Shown: positions 43,233-51,141, counted from the stretch's first letter. The stretch is DNA of 64,000 nucleotides from JALHOM01 sp964615775 (GCA_964615775.1 CAZTQB010000005.1:4987-68986); one strand, 5' to 3'. Numbers and translations are program-made. Notes: a model not told the origin generated them from the letters alone.

Positions 43233-43583
43233 TTAAACTATAGTTTGCAATCGAAACTCTACCATCTGCTTGATTAGTTTTTTTGGCAAAGGTTTGTTGT
43301 GCAAAAACTGAACAGCACCCTTTGACGTTTTAAAATTAGCCAGTTCTTGCCCAAAATGTTTTATAACTGAAGGTGTAGGATAAAAACCGATGTGATTTTT
43401 ATATCCAGCGTAGTGAACCAAGTTTTTACCGTTCAGCTTAAAGGTAGGTATGCCATAGTTAATCACCTCTTCAGCACTAGGTATTAAATCTTTGATAATC
43501 TTACGGACTGTACCTAATCTAATTAAAACTTCATCATCAAACTGTTTTAAATATTTATCGACTTCGTTTGGCTTCATAATCAT
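43233..43583 (-). CDS. DUF1801 / YdhG-like protein
   Basis: 116 residues. EVDKYLKQFDDEVLIRLGTV, EVINYGIPTFKLNGKNLVHY and IGFYPTPSVIKHFGQEL are the DUF1801 (frataxin-like fold, YdhG) signature. Its start overlaps the preceding DUF1801 gene by 29 nt, so the two are translated together. Function of the family is poorly known; some are called iron chaperones. Confidence 0.88.
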   Translation of the reverse strand: MIMKPNEVDKYLKQFDDEVLIRLGTVRKIIKDLIPSAEEVINYGIPTFKLNGKNLVHYAGYKNHIGFYPTPSVIKHFGQELANFKTSKGAVQFLHNKPLPKKLIKQMVEFRLQTIV

Positions 43584-43980
43584 TTGTTTCAGTGTAGGCT
43601 CGAATCAACATTTTCTTAAAAACTGCCAGATCAATATCTTTCAAAGATTTGAAATATATGCAGCCTTTACCGCGAGTGAACTTACCAAAGTGTTTTAGCT
43701 CGTTTTCAAACTGATCGGCATCACAGCTTAGGTATAAACTATAAGCAGTTTTACGCGGACTAAAGCCAATTTTCATCCAGTCACCTTCTCGGCCGGAGGC
43801 GTATTTGTATCGATATGTACCGAAACCGATAATACTCGTTCCCCACATAATTGGTGCCTCACCCGATATTTCTTTCATTAGTTCAATTATTTCCAAGGAT
43901 TCTACTTGCTTGACGTCATCAAGTGTTTTTAAGTACGATGTGACTTTTTCATTTGTGGGGACAGTTTTGTTGGTTGTCAT
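43555..43980 (-). CDS. DUF1801 protein
   Basis: 141 residues from ATG 43980. MKEISGEAPIMWGTSIIGFG, YASGREGDWMKIGFSPRK and LKHFGKFTRGKGCIYFKSL are DUF1801 features. The start is chosen because TATAAT ends 6 nt before it; an ATG 18 nt further upstream would lie inside the -10 box. Paired with the second DUF1801 gene downstream. Confidence 0.87.
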   Translation of the reverse strand: MTTNKTVPTNEKVTSYLKTLDDVKQVESLEIIELMKEISGEAPIMWGTSIIGFGTYRYKYASGREGDWMKIGFSPRKTAYSLYLSCDADQFENELKHFGKFTRGKGCIYFKSLKDIDLAVFKKMLIRAYTETNDYEAKRSR

Positions 43981-43986
43981 GGTGTG

Positions 43987-43992
43987 ATTATA
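43987..43992 (-). promoter_or_regulatory. -10 box 6 nt before the DUF1801 start
   Basis: Reverse strand TATAAT-CACACC-ATG. The distance predicts a leaderless transcript, and there is no SD in the 6-nt gap. Confidence 0.5.
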
Positions 43993-44042
43993 TATCAATT
44001 TTGCCTAGCTATCTGCATGCCTGCCCTATGTATGGCTATAGT

Positions 44043-44158
44043 CTATTTTTTACGGCATCATAAAATCTAATCGCATCAACTTGAGTTGTCGTTCCATGGT
44101 TAATCAATGGACCATTATAAAAAATGTAATAATTTCCACTTTTCAGTATATACTTTCG
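44043..44158 (-). pseudogene. Possible 3' relic of a lost gene
   Basis: An open frame without a start codon reads ...SGNYYIFYNGPLINHG...VDAIRFYDAVKNRL then TAG. The composition looks like real protein (aromatic-rich strand followed by amphipathic helix), unlike random AT-rich DNA. I cannot name the family. The rest of 43999-44189 has nothing else apart from the start of the next gene's promoter. Confidence 0.3.
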
Positions 44159-44189
44159 TTAGTTAGGAAAAAGTAATATTATATATAGT

Positions 44190-45659
44190 ATGGATGAGTC
44201 TTTACACTTTCCGATATCTATTGTAATTCTGCACTTAATTAACCTATTTTGCTTGATTTTACTTATTCGGAGCGGTGTACAGATATTATACGACCACCCC
44301 AAACTTTATTGGACTGACGATACTACTGATGATAATCACTGGTTGCGATTTGGTAAAAAAATTATGCCTAAAGACAAACTTTGGACATCGCTTGACGAGG
44401 CTGAAGATCCTGGCAAGCTAGCTCTGCCGGGTGGTACTCATAATCTTGGTGCGGCCAGGCATTGGCACTTTACAACCGCAATAATATGGGTAGTTACTGG
44501 ACTTATCTATGTTTCTTATTTGTTTGTTAGTGGGCAATGGCAACGTCTATTACCGACCGATGTAGGTGTAGTTGGTCGAGCGTTTGATGTTATGCATAGT
44601 TATCTGACACTAAATATCCCTGCAGAAGGTGCAACTTATAATGCCTTACAACAACTGAGCTATGCTGGCGTTATTTTCATTTTAGCACCTTTATCGATCT
44701 TAACTGGTCTAGCTTTATCGCCTGCTTTAGTGGCAAAATATCCTGGCTTTTTGAAGATTTTTGGCAATCGCCGGCAAGTTGCTCGTAGTCTGCATTTTAT
44801 CGCTATGGGGCTTTTCTCGATGTTTATTATCGTTCATGTAACTATAGCTATTGGGCTACATTTTTATGACAGTATCAAGCTAATTACGTTCGGTAACACT
44901 GATGTTGATTTTGCACTGGCTCTAACAGTCTTTTTGATGGCCATAATTTTGCTTGTGGTATTCAATATTTGGGCATCGCTCTTTACGCTCAACAACCAAG
45001 CTCGTCTCCGGACGATTCTTACTCGGTTTTATACACCTGTCGTCAGACTATTGTTGGGAAATATGAAGTCAAATCAGCACTATAGCAAAAAAGATATTTC
45101 ACCGTTTTTTAGGGTTAATGGTTACCCGCCAAATACCGAAGAATACTCGAAGCTAAAAAGCAATGATTTTAAAAATTGGAAGCTTAAAGTACATGGCTTG
45201 GTTGATAAGCCTCTAGAAATGTCGCTTGATGAAATTAAGTCGCTGCACAAACAAGACCAGATAACTAAGCATAATTGTATTCAGGGCTGGACAGCTGTTG
45301 CCGAATGGGGAGGTTTACCAATGCGAGATTTGGTGAAGTTATGTAAGCCACAAAAATCAGCCAAGTATGTAATATTTCATTGCTATGATATTGATGAGCA
45401 TGGCCGACCTTACTACACTGGGCTTCGACTAGACGACATGTATGATAAACAGACAATTTTGGCATACGAAATGAATGGTGAGCCATTATCAATTGAACAT
45501 GGTGCACCAGTACGTTTGAGGTGCGAGAAAAAATATGGCTATAAAATGGCGAAATACATTAAATCTATTGAGTTTGTTGATAGTTTTGAACATATTGGCC
45601 TGGGTCGTGGTGGATACCGCGAAGATACGGTGTTCTTTGATTGGGAAGCAGCTATATAA
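44190..45659 (+). CDS. Cytochrome b-like membrane domain fused to a molybdopterin oxidoreductase domain
   Basis: 489 residues. The first ~290 hold about six helices with several candidate heme His (RHWHFTTAI, DVMHSYL, RSLHFIAMGLFSMFIIVHV). The last ~180 are an Oxidored_molyb/sulfite-oxidase-type domain: PPNTEEYSKL, HNCIQGWTAVAEWGGLPMRD (Cys that ligates Mo), DDMYDKQTILAYEMNG and GAPVRLRCEKKYGYKMAKYI. It may act like MsrP/YedYZ in one chain, repairing oxidised protein Met or reducing a small S/N-oxide. No Mo-cofactor genes are in the window. TATTAT lies 7 nt before the ATG. Confidence 0.86.
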   Translation: MDESLHFPISIVILHLINLFCLILLIRSGVQILYDHPKLYWTDDTTDDNHWLRFGKKIMPKDKLWTSLDEAEDPGKLALPGGTHNLGAARHWHFTTAIIWVVTGLIYVSYLFVSGQWQRLLPTDVGVVGRAFDVMHSYLTLNIPAEGATYNALQQLSYAGVIFILAPLSILTGLALSPALVAKYPGFLKIFGNRRQVARSLHFIAMGLFSMFIIVHVTIAIGLHFYDSIKLITFGNTDVDFALALTVFLMAIILLVVFNIWASLFTLNNQARLRTILTRFYTPVVRLLLGNMKSNQHYSKKDISPFFRVNGYPPNTEEYSKLKSNDFKNWKLKVHGLVDKPLEMSLDEIKSLHKQDQITKHNCIQGWTAVAEWGGLPMRDLVKLCKPQKSAKYVIFHCYDIDEHGRPYYTGLRLDDMYDKQTILAYEMNGEPLSIEHGAPVRLRCEKKYGYKMAKYIKSIEFVDSFEHIGLGRGGYREDTVFFDWEAAI

Positions 45660-45682
45660 AATAAATTTTCTGTAAATTAATT

Positions 45683-46888
45683 ATGGCAAAAAAACAAAAA
45701 AACAAAAAAACAAAAAACTCAAAGTACATAGCTCTTACGCTGGCTGTAGCTGCGTTAGTGGTAAATTTTTGGGCTTGGTCACTACTGAGTCCTTTAGGCA
45801 CAGTTTATGCTAATGAGTTTTCGCTTAGCTCGATACAGTTATCTTTATTGTTGGCTGTTCCAGTATTGGTCGGATCACTTGGCAGAATCATATTTGGCAT
45901 TATTACCGACAAAATTGGCGGCCGTAGGGCTTTCACGCTTATTTGTTTGGTGTGTGCAGTTCCAGTATTTGGCTTGATGATGGCAAACACTTACTATCAG
46001 CTATTACTAATAGCTTTTTTGCTTGGTGTTGGTGGTGCAGCTTTTGTGGTGGGAATTCCATTTGTCGGTGCTTGGTTCCCGCCGGAACGCAGAGGACTGG
46101 TGCTAGGTATTTATAGTATGGGAAATGCTGGTACGGCTCTGTCTGGCTTTGCTACGCCACGACTAGCAGATTACTTAGGCAGGGACATAACTTTTTTGAT
46201 TGTTGGCCTATTGTTAGTATTTATGGCAGTATTATTTTTAATAATTGGTCAAAATGCTCCAGGCTGGAAACCACCAAAAACTTCGTCTCTAAGTTCTCTA
46301 AAAAAAGCGATGAAGTTTCAAGTAACCTGGGATTTGTCGGCCGTTTATATCATAACTTTTGGAGCATTTGTGGCTTTTGGTGTTTATTTGCCGGTATTGC
46401 TAAAAACCACCTACAACCTATCATTGACAGACGCAGCAACAAAAGCTGCTGGTTTTGTGCTGCTGGCAACTATTGCTCGCCCAGTTGGCGGTTGGTTGAG
46501 TGATAAAATTGGCGGTCGTTTAGTCATAAAAGCCTCTCTTTTAGGAGTAATAATCCTAGCATGTTTTGTTGCCTTTCAGTCTACGCTTGGGGTTAAAGCA
46601 ACGATAGTCTATTTATCACTGGCGTTTATACTGGGTTGTTCCAACGGTGCGGTATTTGCACTTGTTGGTAGGTCGGTCAGTGCCGATATTATGGGCAGTG
46701 TCACCGGAGTCATTGGTGCGGTCGGTGGCTTAGGCGGTTTCTTGCCCCCGCTAGTGCTTGGTTTAACCTATCAAAAAACTCACTCATACGCTCCAGCACT
46801 AATCATGCTAGCTATTAGTGCATTCGTTGTTTTAGTGTATGTAAACTGGCGTTTCCGAGATAAAGTACTATATCATAGGTGTATATAG
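45683..46888 (+). CDS. MFS transporter, nitrate/nitrite porter (NarK)-like
   Basis: 401 residues, 12 helices. FGIITDKIGGRRAFTLIC is the MFS loop 2-3 motif; GVGGAAFVVGIPFVGAWFPP and GNAGTALSGFATPRLADYLG resemble the NarK/NNP family nitrate signature. Its position 24 bp after a molybdenum oxidoreductase gene fits anion or nitrate handling, though formate/oxalate-type relatives are possible. Codons 2-12 are an octamer repeat (KKQKNKKTKN) that can slip. Confidence 0.85.
   Translation: MAKKQKNKKTKNSKYIALTLAVAALVVNFWAWSLLSPLGTVYANEFSLSSIQLSLLLAVPVLVGSLGRIIFGIITDKIGGRRAFTLICLVCAVPVFGLMMANTYYQLLLIAFLLGVGGAAFVVGIPFVGAWFPPERRGLVLGIYSMGNAGTALSGFATPRLADYLGRDITFLIVGLLLVFMAVLFLIIGQNAPGWKPPKTSSLSSLKKAMKFQVTWDLSAVYIITFGAFVAFGVYLPVLLKTTYNLSLTDAATKAAGFVLLATIARPVGGWLSDKIGGRLVIKASLLGVIILACFVAFQSTLGVKATIVYLSLAFILGCSNGAVFALVGRSVSADIMGSVTGVIGAVGGLGGFLPPLVLGLTYQKTHSYAPALIMLAISAFVVLVYVNWRFRDKVLYHRCI
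45688..45718 (+). repeat. Tandem octamer repeat (AAAAAAAC) in coding sequence
   Basis: Three exact units of A7C and one of A6C, 31 bp, starting at codon 2 of the NarK-like gene. The unit length (8) is not a multiple of 3, so gain or loss of a unit shifts the frame and truncates the transporter. Confidence 0.85.
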
Positions 46889-47635
46889 ATGGAAACTTAC
46901 ACTTTATTAAAGCAAAAGCATTTAGTCATGGTGCGGCACGGAGAGAGTGAGGGTGATGTGCGGCGAGCCTCAAAGAAATCTCGTAAAGAAGGTCAAAAAC
47001 ATCCTAGAGATGAGGGTCAGACAGAACTGGGTCATGAACAATCACATATAGCAGGGTTATGGATTTCAAAATTTATTCTGCAAAAGTACAATTTGAACCA
47101 ATTTGATGCCTACCTTACTTCCCCACTAATTAGGACAAAACAATCAACTATCTCACTGAGCGTAAGTAATAGCTGGACAGAAGATTTACGGTTAGCTGAG
47201 CGTGATCGTGGCGATATACAAGGACTAAATAGAAACCAACACAAAGATCAATATCCAGAAAGCTATAAAACTATGCAAGAACATCCATTCTACTGGGTGC
47301 CTCCTAGTGGCGAGTCGCTGCTGAGAGTGTCGATGAGGTTTAGTGAATTAATCAATGAAATCACTAAGAAATATAGCTCTATACTCATGATGACCCACAG
47401 AGATGTTATGTGGGCATCGCATGTACCTCTTGGGGGGGGGTTAGATGAGATTGAAGAGGTTGATACTGACAAAATCGGTAATAGTCATATTTTTCACTTT
47501 ACCAATATTAATCCAAGTGATGGAACATTAAGTCCGGACTTAAACTGGAAAATGTCTGTTGATCCACTCAAAACAAATGGCAAAGAAGAATGGATTGATC
47601 TTAGAAAAGCGAAATCTAGTCAAATAATCTCATAA
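46889..47635 (+). CDS. Histidine phosphatase family protein (phosphoglycerate-mutase-like)
   Basis: 248 residues, starting directly at the transporter's stop. MVRHGESEGDVRR (phosphorylated His in RHGE), SPLIRTKQS, LAERDRGDIQG (acid Glu) and MMTHRDVMWASH (second His) are intact. The insert DEGQTELGHEQSHIAG is usual. Substrate unknown. A G9 tract lies in the middle of the gene. Confidence 0.9.
   Translation: METYTLLKQKHLVMVRHGESEGDVRRASKKSRKEGQKHPRDEGQTELGHEQSHIAGLWISKFILQKYNLNQFDAYLTSPLIRTKQSTISLSVSNSWTEDLRLAERDRGDIQGLNRNQHKDQYPESYKTMQEHPFYWVPPSGESLLRVSMRFSELINEITKKYSSILMMTHRDVMWASHVPLGGGLDEIEEVDTDKIGNSHIFHFTNINPSDGTLSPDLNWKMSVDPLKTNGKEEWIDLRKAKSSQIIS
47432..47440 (+). repeat. Homopolymer run of nine G in coding sequence
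   Basis: Nine G encode the three Gly of LGGGLDE in the histidine phosphatase. Runs of this length slip readily during replication; +/-1 changes would truncate the last 60-65 residues. Confidence 0.85.
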
Positions 47636-47707
47636 AAATATAAATTTAATAATTGGACTTTTAGAACTGTGTGATATTTGCTGGATATGCTTTAGAGGTT
47701 TTCCGAC

Positions 47708-47896
47708 TTATTTTTTGAAACTACCTATCATTGCTCTTAACCCGGTCTCATAATCTGTGGTAATAAAGTTTGGAAACTTTGTTCTAAATTTTTTATCGGT
47801 CATGATGTATGGGTTGTCGAACTGATATAACATCTCCTTCGCTTCCCTGACGATTGGAACTAACAAAGCTATTACATTTAACATTGGTCGCGGCAT
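47708..47896 (-). pseudogene. C-terminal relic of an SDR/epimerase-like gene
   Basis: 62 codons reading EAKEMLYQFDNPYIMTDKKF, then FPNFITTDYETGLRAMIG. This is like the last part of extended short-chain dehydrogenases (YQFDxPYIxD...KF...F...TPxxxGL). No NAD-binding start is present upstream, so it is a fragment. It marks the left side of the degraded tRNA-Asn hotspot. Confidence 0.45.
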
Positions 47897-47923
47897 AACT
47901 GAAATTTTATACGACGAACCCTA

Positions 47924-47954
47924 TATTCTCATACGCAGTAGCCTATTTCGATGG
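47924..47954 (+). pseudogene. Relic of a second Ham1-like gene
   Basis: These 31 bp are identical to 51469-51499 inside the intact Ham1-like gene and keep its reading frame (FSYAVAYFDG). A few following codons (KK then IFF) remain weakly similar, then the match ends inside the msrA 3' end. It implies an earlier copy of the same cargo once stood here. Confidence 0.7.
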
Positions 47955-47974
47955 AAAAAAGATATTCTTTTGTT

Positions 47975-48469
47975 CTAAGGTTTTAGATAACTATCAAAAG
48001 GACGTACGTAGTGGCATGTATAACCGCTTGGATTGTTTTGTAAATAATCTTGATGGTAATCTTCGGCTGTCCAAAATTTTGTGAATGCTTCGAGTGTGGT
48101 GACCACAGGACTATGCCAATTATTTGATTTATCAACTAATTTGATCATTTTTTTAGCATCTGAAAGCTCTGATTGGTTTTGGTAGAATATTGCTGACCTG
48201 TATGATGATCCAGTATCGTTGCCTTGACGATTGAGCGTAGTCGGGTCATGTATTCTAAAGAAATAATCAAGAATGTGAATATATGAGGTCTTAGAATCAT
48301 CATAGCTTACCTTTAATCCTTCGGCATGGCCCGGGTGATTGTGGTAGTTTGGATTGTCATTTGAGCCACCTATATAACCTACTTCAGTATCAACAACTCC
48401 TGGTTGCTGTCTCATCAAATCTTCTAAACCCCAAAAGCAGCCACCTGCTAAATATGCTTTTTTAATCAT
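47975..48469 (-). CDS. msrA: Peptide methionine (S)-S-oxide reductase
   Basis: 164 residues from ATG 48469. AYLAGGCFWGLEDLM has the catalytic Cys in GCFWG; GYIGGSNDNPNYH, GHAEGLKVSYDD and DPTTLNRQGNDTGSSYRSAI are family motifs. It repairs S-form methionine sulfoxide in proteins. The start overlaps the end of msrB by 8 nt (ATGATTAA), so the two are co-translated. A longer start at 48493 is less likely. Confidence 0.95.
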   Translation of the reverse strand: MIKKAYLAGGCFWGLEDLMRQQPGVVDTEVGYIGGSNDNPNYHNHPGHAEGLKVSYDDSKTSYIHILDYFFRIHDPTTLNRQGNDTGSSYRSAIFYQNQSELSDAKKMIKLVDKSNNWHSPVVTTLEAFTKFWTAEDYHQDYLQNNPSGYTCHYVRPFDSYLKP

Positions 48470-48845
48470 GTCTAATTTTATATTTTTTATCAAAATCTAG
48501 TGATAATGAGTTAATGCAATAACGTACGCCTGTCGTTTCTTTTGGTCCATCATTAAATATATGACCTAAATGTCCGCCACATTTTGCACAGACTACTTCT
48601 GTACGCCGCATACCGTGGGATTTGTCGATGACTTGTTTTATGGAATTCGGCAAAGCATGATCGAAACTTGGCCAGCCCGAGCCTGAGTCAAATTTTGTAT
48701 CAGATGAAAAAAGCTGGGAATTACAGGCCGCACATTTGTATGTACCATTTTCTTTATTATGCAGGAACTTACCGCTATAAGGTGCTTCCGTAGCTTTATC
48801 TATTAAAACGGCTTTTTGCTCATTGGTTAAATGATTGTACTGCAT
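48462..48845 (-). CDS. msrB: Peptide methionine (R)-S-oxide reductase
   Basis: 127 residues from ATG 48845 with AAGGAG upstream. Zinc Cys pairs YKCAACNSQLF and VVCAKCGGHLGHIF, SGSGWPSFDHAL, and the catalytic Cys in GVRYCINSLSL are all present. Reduces R-form methionine sulfoxide, paired with msrA. Confidence 0.95.
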   Translation of the reverse strand: MQYNHLTNEQKAVLIDKATEAPYSGKFLHNKENGTYKCAACNSQLFSSDTKFDSGSGWPSFDHALPNSIKQVIDKSHGMRRTEVVCAKCGGHLGHIFNDGPKETTGVRYCINSLSLDFDKKYKIRHD

Positions 48846-48913
48846 TATTTTCTCCTTTCCAGATTTTACTAACTCCAAAGTATAAACACATTAATCATTA
48901 TACCTGTCTTGCA

Positions 48914-49089
48914 TGTTAAAACTTGCAAATAACATTGAAGATCTGTACTTAAAAGTTGACCGAGATCAAAAGCGGTCTATTTTAAATCTCATAGTCTCGA
49001 ACTTTCAGTTAGAAGACAAATTACTGAGGTGGAAATACAAAAAGCCATTCGATTTGATGGCTTTTTGTGCTAAAAATGCAAATTGGCTC
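48914..49089 (+). repeat. 176-bp direct repeat, left copy
   Basis: Matches 51826-52001 without gaps. Positions 48962-49070 are identical over 109 bp; the first ~48 bp differ at several sites. It ends in AATTGGCTC, the last bases of the tRNA-Asn 3' end including CCA in reverse, as expected of an attachment site left by integration at the tRNA. Confidence 0.9.
49038..49067. terminator. 11-bp perfect hairpin inside the left recombinase end
   Basis: CAAAAAGCCAT pairs with ATGGCTTTTTG around TCGATTTG. It looks like an intrinsic terminator on either strand although it also encodes KKPFDLMAF. The same hairpin is at 51950-51979. Confidence 0.6.
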
Positions 49090-49459
49090 ACGTTAGTGGA
49101 AGAGCTAGAGGAGAGTTTTAAACACCCAACAGAGGTGGACGCTCTCACAACTTGCTCCCTCTCTGCAATTGAAAGCCTACTCCCCCCCTGCTAATAATCC
49201 AATCACAGATTGACAATCATGATTACGAGTCTGGATCAGGGCGTCGTACAATGTCGAATATTGTGCGATGACCCCAGCGAGTAGTTCGTATGTCGTAAAA
49301 GAACTTTTGCGACCATACCCCTACCTCCCCTTTGACACTTCTGTTTTTCTAGATTCAGTTCTCACGCAAATTTTTTATTACTTCTATACATCCGACAAAT
49401 GACCTCTGTTGTAAAAAAATGAGTAATATGTCATTATAGAATCAAGAAAGGAAGATGTA
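49090..49459. other. Gene-free stretch before the cargo operon
   Basis: 370 bp. It holds a C7 run, an imperfect hairpin (CGTACAAT at 49245-49252 with ATTGTGCG at 49260-49267), and near the end an AT-rich promoter-like zone (TATAGA at 49435-49440) and the AAGGAAG ribosome site. No coding sequence I can support. Confidence 0.5.
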
Positions 49460-49897
49460 ATGAGTAGCCACGATATTGAAACTACTGACTACGATTCTAC
49501 CCTTAGACTTTACAATTTAGACCTCAGACATAAGGTACGAGGTGTTTGGGATGAAAATATCCCTATAATTAACCATACCGTTATTGAAGCGCGTGGTCTA
49601 TCACGATCATTTCTTGACTCATCAAAAAAACTAAGGGCAGCTTGTGATCAATTTTGTAATGAGGCTAATCTGAAGGTTGTAGAGCGAAGTGTGCATAACT
49701 TTAAGCCTGTAGGAAAAACGGTTTTCTATGTTTTAGAAGAAAGTCATATTTCTATGCATACATGGCCAGAGAGTGGCTATATACACGTCGACTTAGTAAC
49801 TTGTACAAAAAATGAATTGACGCCTTTAGAAATGGCCACAATCTTTGATAAATGTTTTAAGCCAACCCATATCAGACACATAAAGATGAGGTACTAG
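49460..49897 (+). CDS. speH: S-adenosylmethionine decarboxylase (SpeH/SpeD type)
   Basis: 145 residues. The self-cleavage and active-site block EESHISMHTWPE is intact: Glu94-Ser95 is the cleavage site that makes the pyruvoyl group, His100 and Cys115 (DLVTC) are the catalytic pair. It makes decarboxylated AdoMet, the aminopropyl donor for polyamines. SD AAGGAAG precedes the ATG. It is first of four close genes; the next one has a methyltransferase/aminopropyltransferase-like fold. No other polyamine gene (speE, speA, speB) is in the window. Confidence 0.9.
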   Translation: MSSHDIETTDYDSTLRLYNLDLRHKVRGVWDENIPIINHTVIEARGLSRSFLDSSKKLRAACDQFCNEANLKVVERSVHNFKPVGKTVFYVLEESHISMHTWPESGYIHVDLVTCTKNELTPLEMATIFDKCFKPTHIRHIKMRY

Positions 49898-49901
49898 TTT
49901 C

Positions 49902-50585
49902 ATGTTAAATCATAAGGATGTTTTAAAGAACGCACAGATAATTGCAAGCCAGCGTCCCACTGCCGATTTATCAGTGGAGCAATACTTGATGACCGCAGAG
50001 AGTCTCGCTAGACAGGTAAGTTGTTTGCAGAATGTCTTTTTAGACAAAAAGGTATTGCATATTGGTGATGACGACCATCTGTCAGTACTCTTTGCATTAT
50101 ACCTAAACTGTCATCCTGTCATTTTAGAGTACGATCCAAGAGTAAGGAAAAGTTTGCGGTCTAGCTTTAGTAGTTTTCGTATACAAAACTACTCAATTCT
50201 TAAGTATGATGTAAGAGAATTCATACCGAACGGAGTAAAAGCTGACACGTTTTACATTAATCCACCTTACTCATCTAAAAATAATGGTAAGGGCGTTAAA
50301 GTATGGGTAAGCAGAGCATCTCAAGCAATACCGATTGGCTCAACTTCAGTATTAGCTTATCCGATTGATGAAACGTTACCCTGGACTATATCTTGTCTCA
50401 AAGAGATAGTCGATTACGCATACCAGTGCGGCTTAATGATCGTAGACATCAATAGAGATATACATACATACGAATATTTACCAAAAGACCCAGGATTATT
50501 ATCGTCTAATATATATCTATATAAATTTAAAGAGTGCATAGCTCCAGAAATAGAAGATATAGATGGCGAATCATTATATAGATAA
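49902..50585 (+). CDS. DUF43/methyltransferase-like protein, possible aminopropyltransferase
   Basis: 227 residues. A Rossmann core starts VLHIGDDDHLSVLFALYL (53-70), where GDDD is as in branched-polyamine synthase BpsA (DUF43), followed by ILEYDPRV (acidic ribose-binding position), KYDVREFIP and YINPPYSSKNNGKG (NPPY at 120-123, the motif of amino-group transferases). The N-terminal 45 residues are helical. Next to AdoMet decarboxylase, transfer of an aminopropyl group to an amine is the best guess; an N-methyltransferase is the main alternative. Starts 4 nt after the previous stop. Confidence 0.62.
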   Translation: MLNHKDVLKNAQIIASQRPTADLSVEQYLMTAESLARQVSCLQNVFLDKKVLHIGDDDHLSVLFALYLNCHPVILEYDPRVRKSLRSSFSSFRIQNYSILKYDVREFIPNGVKADTFYINPPYSSKNNGKGVKVWVSRASQAIPIGSTSVLAYPIDETLPWTISCLKEIVDYAYQCGLMIVDINRDIHTYEYLPKDPGLLSSNIYLYKFKECIAPEIEDIDGESLYR

Positions 50586-51141
50586 AAAGGGTGAGCTTAT
50601 TGCTGTGTGTGGCAGTTCAGGTTCGGGGAAAAGCACACTTGTAAGGTATGCCTTATCTACAATGGTCGATAATCTAGACTATATGAAGACGATAACCACG
50701 AGAGAGCCAAGACCTCACGAAGACGATGTTGAGTACACATTTGCCACAAGCTCAGAGTACGATCGGATGAGAGATCGGGCCTCCGTGTGGGATGAGTCAC
50801 TCATCTATGGAAATCGTTATGGCGTCAATGCCTCATTCTATATAGAGGAAATCAGAAAAGGAAGAAATTTAATTTTTTGTAGCGTACCTTCATCGACTAT
50901 CCTCGATGGTATGTGTCAAGTATATGGGAAAATTACAACTGTACATCTAAAAACAGATCTTGAAACATCATTTGAGCGTCAAAAAATGAGAGATGGAGTA
51001 AAAAATCTTGGACGCCTTGCCGTCGATAGAGCAATGGACGTGCAAAAAGCCTTCACTGCTGACTACATTATGCAGCCTACTGGAGTCATTGATGATGATA
51101 AAGCAGAATTTTTAAAGATAATAATGGGGATAATTGAATGA
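50563..51141 (+). CDS. Guanylate-kinase-like nucleotide kinase
   Basis: 192 residues, overlapping the previous gene by 23 nt. P-loop GSSGSGKS (17-24), then ITTREPRPHEDDVEYTF (the GMP-binding block of guanylate kinase, also found in PhnN), and YGNRYGVNASFYIEEIRKGR. The lid Arg residues are plausible (RQKMRDG). The middle GMP loop is changed (WDESLIYGNRYG), so the base or substrate may differ from GMP. A housekeeping gmk is expected elsewhere in the genome, which makes this a specialised copy. Confidence 0.8.
   Translation: MANHYIDKKGELIAVCGSSGSGKSTLVRYALSTMVDNLDYMKTITTREPRPHEDDVEYTFATSSEYDRMRDRASVWDESLIYGNRYGVNASFYIEEIRKGRNLIFCSVPSSTILDGMCQVYGKITTVHLKTDLETSFERQKMRDGVKNLGRLAVDRAMDVQKAFTADYIMQPTGVIDDDKAEFLKIIMGIIE

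Larger units (their letters stand above)
48913..49089 (+). pseudogene. Left copy of a serine-recombinase C-terminal end
   Basis: Reads LKLANNIEDLYLKVDRDQKR, then ILNLIVSNFQLEDKLLRWKY and KKPFDLMAF. This is the typical last ~60 residues of CPR-type large serine recombinases. No catalytic Ser domain is present upstream. After 49089 the frame runs on into unrelated sequence to a stop at 49194. Nearly identical to the right copy at 51735-52037. Confidence 0.75.

Noticed and set aside
45688..45718. CRISPR or other spaced repeat array
   Set aside because: The repeat is a short tandem octamer without spacers; no spaced direct repeats were seen anywhere in the window.
49245..49267. Imperfect hairpin before the cargo operon as a riboswitch or attachment site
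   Set aside because: Only one 8-bp stem with a wobble and no recognisable riboswitch core; mentioned in the gap description only.
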